A stretch of 47,707 nucleotides of DNA, taken from NCBI GenBank assembly GCA_016342285.1, contig JAEINQ010000054.1, forward strand, positions 1 to 47,707, in the 5' to 3' direction. Positions 1 through 6,815 of this stretch are shown here, piece by piece (the first letter of the stretch is position 1; each line of letters opens with the position of its first letter). The notes below the pieces were generated by a model that saw only the letters and a program-made list of their open reading frames with translations, did no database searches and was not told the origin of the DNA. Origin of the DNA: Desulfobacterales bacterium (GTDB taxonomy: Bacteria; Desulfobacterota; Desulfobacteria; Desulfobacterales; JAEINQ01). The translations under genes and the position numbers were made by a program.

Positions 1-43
1 TATTTGTCAAGAGAAGAATTATATTATTTGCTGATATTTCTGG

Positions 44-232
44 ATGTTACAGAAATTGACTTTTTACGAACGAGTCATGATTGAGCGGTTCAGAACCCAA
101 AAGCGTTCCAGCCTGGCCTGGGATGAAAAGCACCGGGTACTCACCCGCATCGCCCGTCGGACGATTCCCCGGGGAGGCCTGATCCGGCCGGAGGATTTTT
201 TCGGTAAGTATGACTACAAGTACGAAGGGTAA
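44..232 (+). CDS. Small ORF of unknown status, possible SAF-like remnant
   Basis: A 62-codon frame with an ATG start and no convincing ribosome binding site; an in-frame stop lies just upstream at 32-34. The C-terminal part (IARRTIPRGGLIRPEDF) faintly resembles the SAF segment found at the end of sialic-acid-synthase-like proteins, which would suit the sugar genes downstream, but the match is too short to prove anything. It could be the decayed tail of a lost synthase gene, a small orphan gene, or chance. Confidence 0.2.
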   Translation: MLQKLTFYERVMIERFRTQKRSSLAWDEKHRVLTRIARRTIPRGGLIRPEDFFGKYDYKYEG

Positions 233-264
233 GAACCTCTTTTTGCGTATAAACGGGATACTCT

Positions 265-554
265 GAATCGAAATCGAAATCGCAATCCAAATCGAAGCAC
301 CTGAAATGTAACGGCGATATGACATCTTTGATTTGAATTAACCGCAGAACAACGTGGACTCTCGCAGACCTATCGGCGTTGTTGGCGGTCGACCTGACCG
401 CCAACGGCTCCGCATGGCTTCGCCAAGGCACCGAAACCGCCTGAGTCGGAGTGTCGATGGCTTGTACCTGCCTTCTCCTGATGATCCCCGCGTCCATTGG
501 GCAGGAAGCAATCGAAGCCGACACCGATACCGATTTCGATAGCGATTTCGATTC
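265..554. repeat. Inverted pair of degenerate hexamer arrays (GAATCG/AAATCG units)
   Basis: At 265-297 the sequence is a run of AATCGA-type hexamers. At 531-554 the complementary version (CGATTTCGAT units, ending ATTC) occurs in the opposite orientation, so the two arrays could pair across about 230 bases. Between them, 381-405 forms a perfect 10-bp hairpin (GTTGGCGGTC, loop GACCT, GACCGCCAAC). I see no gene in 233-776 beyond this. It looks like an intergenic repeat element or the edge of a decayed region. Confidence 0.55.
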
Positions 555-776
555 ACGCCCGCAGGCAGCCTTTCCTTCCGAACCCTGTTTTTCGGTCCAT
601 CGCTTAAAATAAGGATTCAAAAATTCGATCCGGTTTTCCTTGCCCCCTGACCCCCTGGAATCCTCGAACCCTTCATGTGAATAAACGGTCTGGATCTTGC
701 ATCCTTTTGGGTGAACACCGTCCCCATCGGCGGATCGGCCTGCCGCGGGGTAACATCTTCGGTATCTGTTAAAGGT

Positions 777-1604
777 ATGAATAAAAAGAGAAAATGCATT
801 GCCATCGTCCAGGCCAGGCTCTCTTCGACCCGGCTTCCGGGCAAGGTGCTGGCCCCTGTGGCCGGACTTGAAATCCTCGGCCACGTGCTGGTGCGTCTGG
901 CGGTGTGTCAAAATATCGACGAGACCGTGGTGGCCACCACGGTCAACCCGGCTGACGACCCGTTGGTGGATTACCTTGAAACGAACTTTCCCCGGATCGG
1001 TTGCTTCCGGGGTGAGGAAGACGACGTGCTGGATCGCTACCTGTCGGCCGCCCGGGCTTTTGCGGCCCATACCGTGGTCCGGGTCACCTCCGATTCGCCC
1101 CTGATCGATCCGGCGGTGGTCGATGCCGTGGCCGCGGTCCGGGCCGCGGGCAATTACGACTATGCCAGCAATTCCCTGTCTCCGACCCTGCCAGACGGCC
1201 TGGACGCAGAGTGCTTTTCCATGGCAGCGCTGACCCGGGCCTGGGCGGAGGCGACCCGGGTCGAGGAGCGTGAGCACGTCACTCCCTATCTGCGCATGCA
1301 CCCGGATCGTTTTTCCCTGGCCAACCTCGCCTGGCACCGGAACCTGTCCGGCCTCTGCTGGGCCGTGGACACCCCGGCCGACCTGGACTTTGTGCGGCAG
1401 CTGGCCGGACACCTGGATTTGATGGACCCGGCAAACTACGGATTCGAGCGGGTCCTGGCCGTGCTGGCGTCCCATCCCCAGTTGGCTGACGCCAACGGCG
1501 GGGCCGTTCGGGATCACAAGCTCGTCGAGCAGTTGCCGCAAATTTTTTCCGCCCATGGCCGGCGTTTCGACCATCACCCTCTGTCCCTGGAGATGCCGCG
1601 ATGA
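777..1604 (+). CDS. SpsF-like cytidylyltransferase family protein
   Basis: A 275-residue protein starting at the ATG in front of NKKRKCIAIVQARLSS. A longer frame opens at 711, but the family motif lies right after the later start. Residues 8-25 carry the nucleotidyltransferase signature QARLSSTRLPGKVL of the SpsF/CMP-KDO-synthetase-like superfamily. Asp-rich segments follow around VTSDSPLIDP, where the family binds metal and nucleotide. Known members activate sugars as CMP or CDP derivatives for spore-coat, capsule or flagellin glycans; the sugar here is unknown. Its stop overlaps the start of the radical SAM gene by ATGA, so the two are translationally coupled. It opens the glycan cluster. 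Confidence 0.85.
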   Translation: MNKKRKCIAIVQARLSSTRLPGKVLAPVAGLEILGHVLVRLAVCQNIDETVVATTVNPADDPLVDYLETNFPRIGCFRGEEDDVLDRYLSAARAFAAHTVVRVTSDSPLIDPAVVDAVAAVRAAGNYDYASNSLSPTLPDGLDAECFSMAALTRAWAEATRVEEREHVTPYLRMHPDRFSLANLAWHRNLSGLCWAVDTPADLDFVRQLAGHLDLMDPANYGFERVLAVLASHPQLADANGGAVRDHKLVEQLPQIFSAHGRRFDHHPLSLEMPR

Positions 1605-2572
1605 ACTACCCTTTTTTCAAGCCCGGATCTTACACCTTCTTCACCCGCGAGGCCATTCGCCAGGGGGGGCTCAATTACCCCAAGATGCTCAATGTCGAGC
1701 CGACCAACCACTGCAACTTCAACTGTGTCATGTGCTCGCGTCGCCGCTCGGGCCGACCCCTGGGGTTCATGTCGTTAGACCTCTTCGACGCCATTCTGGC
1801 CGACGTGCGCCGGTGTGGAAAGACCATCCAATGGCTTACCCTTCACAACGACGGCGAACCCCTGCTTCATCCGGATTTGGCCGTGATGGTCCACATGGCC
1901 AAGTCTTCGGGGGTCGTCGAAAATGTTCATTTTAACACCAACGGCCAGCTTCTCACCGAGGATGCGGCCGCGGCCCTGGTCCAGGCCGGACTGGACGATA
2001 TCACGGTGAGCATCGACGCCCTGACCCCGGAAACCTTCGCCCGGGTCAAGCGGGCCGGCGACCTTGCCACCGTTGCCGAAAACACCCGCCAGCTCATGCG
2101 CGTCCGGAAAAAGCTCGGCCGATCCAATCCATGGGTCCGGGCAAAGATCATCGACATGCCCCTGACCGCCGGGGAGATCGACGGTTTTTGCCGGTCCTGG
2201 CGTCACCGGGTGGACGAGGTGCAGGTCCAGCCCATTCACAACGCCGGCGGAGGGATTGCCCTCGATTCCGCCCCGGGCGCTCCGGACCGTTACCCCTGCG
2301 CCCTGCCCTGGTACGCCCTGGCCGTCAACTGGAACGGCACTGTATCTCCCTGTTGTGTCGATCTTTCCGGGGAAAACATCGTGGGCGATCTGCGCCGGGA
2401 GACCCTTCAGGCGATCTTCGTTCGCGGTTTGATCCGGACCTACCGGGAAAAGATGCTCAACGGCCGCGAGGCGGAGCTTTCCCCCTGTGCCGGCTGCAAT
2501 GTCTGGCGAAACGGGGTCAATATTTTCAAACCGCTGGATCACGAAGAACGGAGGCAATCCCATGCTGCCTGA
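1601..2572 (+). CDS. Radical SAM protein with SPASM-type C-terminal domain
   Basis: 323 residues. The iron-sulfur motif CNFNCVMC places Cys38, Cys42 and Cys45 as ligands of the SAM-binding [4Fe-4S] cluster. The C-terminal third has the pattern CALPWYALAVNWNG, then CC, then CAGC, typical of SPASM/auxiliary-cluster domains. The family performs radical chemistry on peptides, sugars or nucleotide-linked substrates. With a sugar cytidylyltransferase upstream and an aminotransferase downstream, the likely substrate is an activated sugar or glycan precursor, but that is inference. The ATG at 1601 overlaps the preceding stop; the 3' end overlaps the next gene by 11 bases, so it is expressed as part of an operon. 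Confidence 0.88.
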   Translation: MNYPFFKPGSYTFFTREAIRQGGLNYPKMLNVEPTNHCNFNCVMCSRRRSGRPLGFMSLDLFDAILADVRRCGKTIQWLTLHNDGEPLLHPDLAVMVHMAKSSGVVENVHFNTNGQLLTEDAAAALVQAGLDDITVSIDALTPETFARVKRAGDLATVAENTRQLMRVRKKLGRSNPWVRAKIIDMPLTAGEIDGFCRSWRHRVDEVQVQPIHNAGGGIALDSAPGAPDRYPCALPWYALAVNWNGTVSPCCVDLSGENIVGDLRRETLQAIFVRGLIRTYREKMLNGREAELSPCAGCNVWRNGVNIFKPLDHEERRQSHAA

Positions 2573-3869
2573 GCACCGATCCCTGGAACGATCCCGGGAA
2601 TACCTGGCCCGGGCCGAAAAAGTCCTTCCCGGATTTGCATCCTGCTACAGCCGGGCGCCGCTCTCCTACGCCCGGGGAAGCTATCCGTCCTATGTGGAGC
2701 AGGGGAGGGGATGCGAACTCATCGACGTGGACGGAAACGTCTACATCGACACCACCATGGGCCTGTGTCCGGTGATCCTGGGATATTCCCATCCCAACAC
2801 CCTGGCCGCCCTTTCCAAACATGCCGAAAAGGGGCCGCTTTTCACCCTGCCCCACCGCATGGAGGTGGAACTGGCCGAAAAGATCGTGGAGATGGTCCCC
2901 TGTGCCGAGATGGTGCGTTTCGGCAAGAACGGGGCCGACGCCACCACCGCCGCCATCCGGCTGGCCCGGGAGGTAACCGGCCGGGATCACATCGCCATCT
3001 GCGGCTACCACGGCTGGCAGGACTGGTACATTGCCACCACGGATCAGAACGGCGGTGTTCCCCGGTCGGTGGCAGCGCTCTCCCACAAGTTTGCCTACAA
3101 TGATATCGACTCGCTCAAGGCGCTCTTTGATGGCTACCCGGGACAGATCGCCGGGGTGATCATGGAGCCTATGAGCCTGGCCTGGCCCGAGCCGGGTTTT
3201 CTCGAAGCGGTACAGGCCCTGACCCGTAAAAACGGCGCGATTCTGGTCTTTGACGAGATCGTTACCGGCTTTCGCTGGTCCCTGGCGGGGGCCCAGGGGG
3301 TTTTCGGGGTCACGCCGGACCTGGCCACCTTTGCCAAGTGCATGTCCAACGGATTTCCCATTTCGGCCCTGGCCGGAAGGGCCGATCTCATGGGGCGCTT
3401 TGCCATCGGCCATGCGTTCTGGTCCACCACCTACGGAAACGAGAGCCTATCCATGGCCGTGGCCCTGGAGACGTTGACCTATCTTCAGGAAAACCCGGTG
3501 ATCGATTTTATCTGGGCCCAGGGAAAAAAGCTTCACGATGGATTCAACCGCATTGCCGCGGAAAACAGTCTGGGCGAATACTTCGAATCGGTGGGGGCGC
3601 CGCCCCGCAGCGTCCAGGTGTTTCGAAATCCGGAAAAAATCCCGGACCTGGCCGTCAAGACCCTGTTCCAGCAGGAATGTGTCCGGCGCGGCGTGATCAC
3701 CCTGGGGTGTCACAACGTCAGCTACGCCCACACCGACCCCTATGTGGAAAAAATCTTATCGGTCTACCGGGAGGTTCTGGGATTCATGGGAGAGATTTAT
3801 CGAAAAGGGGAGAGGGTCGAAGACCACCTGGACGGCCCTGCGGCCGAACCGGTGTTTCGGCGGATGTGA
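2562..3869 (+). CDS. Class III PLP aminotransferase (glutamate-1-semialdehyde aminomutase-like)
   Basis: 435 residues from an ATG preceded by GGAGG at 2551-2554. The fold-type I signature is clear: DEIVTGFR at about residues 231-238 (Asp binding the PLP ring nitrogen) and Lys259 in AKCMSNGFP as the Schiff-base lysine. The N-terminal part (ELIDVDGNVYIDTTMG) is also typical of glutamate-1-semialdehyde aminomutases. True HemL proteins carry a GKxIGGG motif around the lysine; here it reads AKCMSNG, and the gene sits in a glycan cluster. I therefore read it as a sugar or keto-acid aminotransferase rather than a haem-pathway enzyme. It overlaps the radical SAM gene by 11 bases. Confidence 0.87.
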   Translation: MLPEHRSLERSREYLARAEKVLPGFASCYSRAPLSYARGSYPSYVEQGRGCELIDVDGNVYIDTTMGLCPVILGYSHPNTLAALSKHAEKGPLFTLPHRMEVELAEKIVEMVPCAEMVRFGKNGADATTAAIRLAREVTGRDHIAICGYHGWQDWYIATTDQNGGVPRSVAALSHKFAYNDIDSLKALFDGYPGQIAGVIMEPMSLAWPEPGFLEAVQALTRKNGAILVFDEIVTGFRWSLAGAQGVFGVTPDLATFAKCMSNGFPISALAGRADLMGRFAIGHAFWSTTYGNESLSMAVALETLTYLQENPVIDFIWAQGKKLHDGFNRIAAENSLGEYFESVGAPPRSVQVFRNPEKIPDLAVKTLFQQECVRRGVITLGCHNVSYAHTDPYVEKILSVYREVLGFMGEIYRKGERVEDHLDGPAAEPVFRRM

Positions 3870-3891
3870 GCCTTCTTTGTGACTTTGGGTC

Positions 3892-3906
3892 GCCCCTGAA
3901 AGGGGC
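3892..3906. terminator. Short hairpin after the aminotransferase gene
   Basis: GCCCCT, loop GAA, AGGGGC is a perfect 6-bp stem 22 bases after the stop codon. There is no T-run, so it is at best a weak terminator or part of a repeat. Confidence 0.3.
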
Positions 3907-3938
3907 TGCCCTACAAAGCTCTGAGTTCGAAATACTTT

Positions 3939-4017
3939 AAATGCCTAAAATTATGGAATTCTGCCATATTTTAGCTTTAAAAGAGGGAGCGAAGCGACTC
4001 CATAATTTTAGGCATTT
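3939..4017. repeat. Perfect 19-bp inverted repeat, GCCTAAAAT element
   Basis: The left arm at 3939-3957 (AAATGCCTAAAATTATGGA) is matched exactly in reverse complement at 3999-4017, with a 41-base spacer. A further partial copy of the arm (CATTTTAGGCATT) follows at about 4030-4042. Related words (TAAAATGCAC and GATGCCTAAA) recur near 47541-47570, so this is a dispersed intergenic element rather than a simple terminator. Confidence 0.7.
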
Positions 4018-4128
4018 CGCATTTTAGTGCATTTTAGGCATTCGCTGATGGATACATCGGCATAGCCAATTGACTCTGACCACGCCTGCACGACGTGGAT
4101 TCCGATGTCGCAAAAAAAGAGGATTGAC

Positions 4129-5694
4129 ATGAAAAGAAAAAAATTGGAACGGGTGCTATTCGTCTACCCCAACAGCGGCGCGTTGCGCATTCCCCTGGCC
4201 GTGGCCATTCTTTCGGCCATTCTCAGGGAGACCGGCGTGGACGTGCGGGTCTTTGACACCACTTTTTTCAAAATCGAAGAATCCCTGGACTACACCTTGA
4301 TGGAGAAACGGGGGGTGGTCAAGAAGACACGCCTGGATGAACTCATGGGCGATCTGCCCGAGGTGAACATTTCCCGGCAGATGCGGGCGGCCGTGGAAGA
4401 CTTTGATCCGGACCTGATTCTGGTTTCGGTCATGGAGCGTCATTTCTGGCTCTTCGACATCCTGGTCCGGGCCTGCAAGGGCGCCCGGCCCGACGTGCGG
4501 ATCATTGCCGGCGGGATCCTGCCGACCCTGAAACCGGAGATGATCCTCGACCACCCCTGCGTGGATTACGTGGCCCATGGTGAGGGCGAAGACTTCGTTC
4601 GGAACCTGGTCCGATGCTTTGGAAACCCGCGCGGCTTTGATAACCTGCCGAATCTGCTTCGCCGCGACCGCTCGGGCCGAACCCGGGCCAACGCCCCGGG
4701 ACCGCTGGCCGATATGAACGCCATCCCCTTTCAGGACTGGAGCGATTTCGACCGACGCCAGCTTCTTAAACCCTATGACGGCAATGTCTGGATCGGGGGG
4801 TCCTTCGAGTTGAGCCGGGGCTGCTTCAAGTCGTGCACCTTCTGCGTGGCCCCCCAATTGCGCTGCGCCTACGGCCCGGAGACGGCCAAACGATACCACC
4901 GGACCAAGGACCCCGCGCGGGCCGTGGCCGAGATCAAAGAGAAAAAAGAGCGGCTCAACCTGACCTTTCTGGCCATGTGCGACACCGATTTTCTCTTCGG
5001 CGTTCCCTACGAGACCCTGGCCGAATTCTGCCGCCTGTACAAAGCCGAGATCGGTATCCCCTGGATCATCCAAGGCAGCGCCGAGTCTTTCAGCGAGCGC
5101 AAACTGGCCGCCATTGTCGATGCCGGTTGCGTGTCGGCCTCCATCGGGGTGGAGAGCGGATCACCCCGCATGCGCCGGGAGGTGATCAAAAAGCGCGTCT
5201 CCCTGGGGCGGATCAAAAAGACATTCGACCTGTGCCGGGATTACAATTTCCGCACCACGGCCAACTACATGATCGGGCTCCCCTACGAAACCGAGGCGGA
5301 CGTGAGGCAGACCATCGCCTTGAACCGCCAGATCAACCCGCCGTCGGTGGCCATTACTTATTTCACCCCTTTTCTGGGGACCGAACTCTATGATCTGTGC
5401 GTGGCCGAAGGCTTCTACGACGGGTTTGATCCCCACCAGAACGTCTACAAATACTCGCCGCTGAAAATGCCCCAGCTTTCCGCACCCCGGATCGAGGAAC
5501 TGATCCGCATCTTCATGGACGAGTTCGAATCCTTTAAAAGCGATATTCATAACCTTCCCCCTGAGATGGTGGCACAAAACAACCGCCTGGTCGACCAGGT
5601 CTACGGCCCCGGCGGGGAACAGGAGAGTTGGCCGAAACCGCTGGGCCGGCCCGGTCCGGACGCCCGCACCGGTTTTTCGGACTGTCACCCGTGA
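4129..5694 (+). CDS. B12-binding domain radical SAM protein
   Basis: 521 residues. An ATG exists at 4105, but GAGGA at 4119-4123 is correctly spaced for the start at 4129. The N-terminal 150 or so residues have the Rossmann-like layout of a cobalamin-binding domain (VLFVYPNSGALRIPLAVA, then ILVSVMERH and IIAGGILPTL). The radical SAM core follows with Cys232, Cys236 and Cys239 in GCFKSCTFC. Relatives act in C-methylation, ring closure or rearrangement of lipids, cofactors and sugars. It follows the aminotransferase after a 260-base gap holding a repeat, and precedes a methyltransferase by 20 bases. The substrate cannot be read from sequence. Confidence 0.87.
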   Translation: MKRKKLERVLFVYPNSGALRIPLAVAILSAILRETGVDVRVFDTTFFKIEESLDYTLMEKRGVVKKTRLDELMGDLPEVNISRQMRAAVEDFDPDLILVSVMERHFWLFDILVRACKGARPDVRIIAGGILPTLKPEMILDHPCVDYVAHGEGEDFVRNLVRCFGNPRGFDNLPNLLRRDRSGRTRANAPGPLADMNAIPFQDWSDFDRRQLLKPYDGNVWIGGSFELSRGCFKSCTFCVAPQLRCAYGPETAKRYHRTKDPARAVAEIKEKKERLNLTFLAMCDTDFLFGVPYETLAEFCRLYKAEIGIPWIIQGSAESFSERKLAAIVDAGCVSASIGVESGSPRMRREVIKKRVSLGRIKKTFDLCRDYNFRTTANYMIGLPYETEADVRQTIALNRQINPPSVAITYFTPFLGTELYDLCVAEGFYDGFDPHQNVYKYSPLKMPQLSAPRIEELIRIFMDEFESFKSDIHNLPPEMVAQNNRLVDQVYGPGGEQESWPKPLGRPGPDARTGFSDCHP

Positions 5695-5714
5695 CCGCCG
5701 AGGGAGGAAACACC

Positions 5715-6794
5715 ATGGAGATGAATCCGGCCCCCCGTCCCCCCCTTGTCGATCCGCTCGCCAGTGAAGCGGCTTCGGACTACGTGCGGGTTTGCGGGGA
5801 ATTCACCGATCGCATGTTCTGGCCCCTGAAGATGTTTACCGCCTTAAACCTCTTCCTGTGGCATATGGACGCCTTTGAACGGGATGAAGACCCGGTTCCG
5901 TTGTTCGTCGATGTCTTCACCCGGGCGACCCGGTTTCTACGGCAAGCGACCGCCTCCGGAACCGGTATGGCATCGTTTCCTCCCCCGGCAACGGCGGCTT
6001 CTGGGGCCGAAGGCTTCGAGCAGCGGATTTTCGGGCTTTTCAGCGACGTCTGGGTGGGATTGACCGATGACGTCTATTTTGACCAGTCTTATGAGTTTAC
6101 CCGGCAACGGCTGGAAAAAAACGAGATCGCACCCGGAGACCTGTTCGGCTCCAAAGTGGTTCTGGATGCCGGGTGCGGCAGTGGAAAGTTTTCCTGCGCC
6201 CTTGCCCGGTTCGGCGCGGACCGGGTCATCGGGGTCGATCTGGGGCAAAAGGGGCTCTCTTTTGCCCGGGACCAGGCGGCCAGGGTTTCCTACGGCCACC
6301 GCCTGGATTACCTCTGCGGCAGCCTGCTCGATTTGCCGTTACCGGATGCCTCGGTCGATCTGGTCTGGTCCAACGGCGTCGTCCACCACACCCTTGACTA
6401 TGAACGATGCATTGGCGAATTTGCCCGGGTGGTGAAACCCGCAGGGACGCTGTTTCTCTATGTCAACGGACGGTTCGGGCTCTTCGAGTTACTGCTCGAC
6501 ACCCTCCGGACGGCCACCGCCGATGTGCCCCGGGAGCTGTTCCAGCATTTTCTCATCCTGCTCGGTATCAATTCCGGTCGGATCTACTGGATTATGGACT
6601 GCCTCTACGCCCCCTATGAATGGAAAGGCCGGGCCGAAGTGGTCGCCATGCTGGAGCGGAACGGTTTTTCAGAAATTCGGCAGTTGACCCGTGGGGTCGC
6701 TATCGACCAGATCGAGCAGGTGTCGGCCGGCCTGCCCCATGCCGAAGCCAAATACGGCGAAGCCCAGTTGAAATTTGTCGCCACCCGGACCTGA
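5715..6794 (+). CDS. Class I SAM-dependent methyltransferase
   Basis: 359 residues from an ATG preceded by AGGGAGGA (5701-5708); an upstream in-frame ATG at 5628 lies inside the previous gene. Motif I is VVLDAGCGSGKF at about residues 148-159, followed by VIGVDLG (motif II acidic residue) and a Methyltransf_11-like segment with VVHHT and a PAGTLFLYVNG strand. The first 140 residues are an extra N-terminal domain, partly helical, of unknown role. Position between the B12 radical SAM gene and the glycosyltransferase fusion suggests methylation of a glycan or its precursor. Confidence 0.85.
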   Translation: MEMNPAPRPPLVDPLASEAASDYVRVCGEFTDRMFWPLKMFTALNLFLWHMDAFERDEDPVPLFVDVFTRATRFLRQATASGTGMASFPPPATAASGAEGFEQRIFGLFSDVWVGLTDDVYFDQSYEFTRQRLEKNEIAPGDLFGSKVVLDAGCGSGKFSCALARFGADRVIGVDLGQKGLSFARDQAARVSYGHRLDYLCGSLLDLPLPDASVDLVWSNGVVHHTLDYERCIGEFARVVKPAGTLFLYVNGRFGLFELLLDTLRTATADVPRELFQHFLILLGINSGRIYWIMDCLYAPYEWKGRAEVVAMLERNGFSEIRQLTRGVAIDQIEQVSAGLPHAEAKYGEAQLKFVATRT

Positions 6795-6815
6795 TTCGAA
6801 GCGTCGGAGCATTTG

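Noticed and set aside
141..1577. A long minus-strand frame of 478 codons opposite the cytidylyltransferase gene
   Set aside because: It has no recognisable motif, no ribosome site, and lies entirely across well-supported plus-strand genes; it is a GC-rich shadow.
2526..3413. A 295-codon minus-strand frame opposite the aminotransferase
   Set aside because: The opposite strand encodes a full aminotransferase with PLP motifs; this frame has no motif.
3892..3906. Firm call of a factor-independent terminator after the aminotransferase
   Set aside because: The stem is short and lacks a T-run, so it is only listed as weak.
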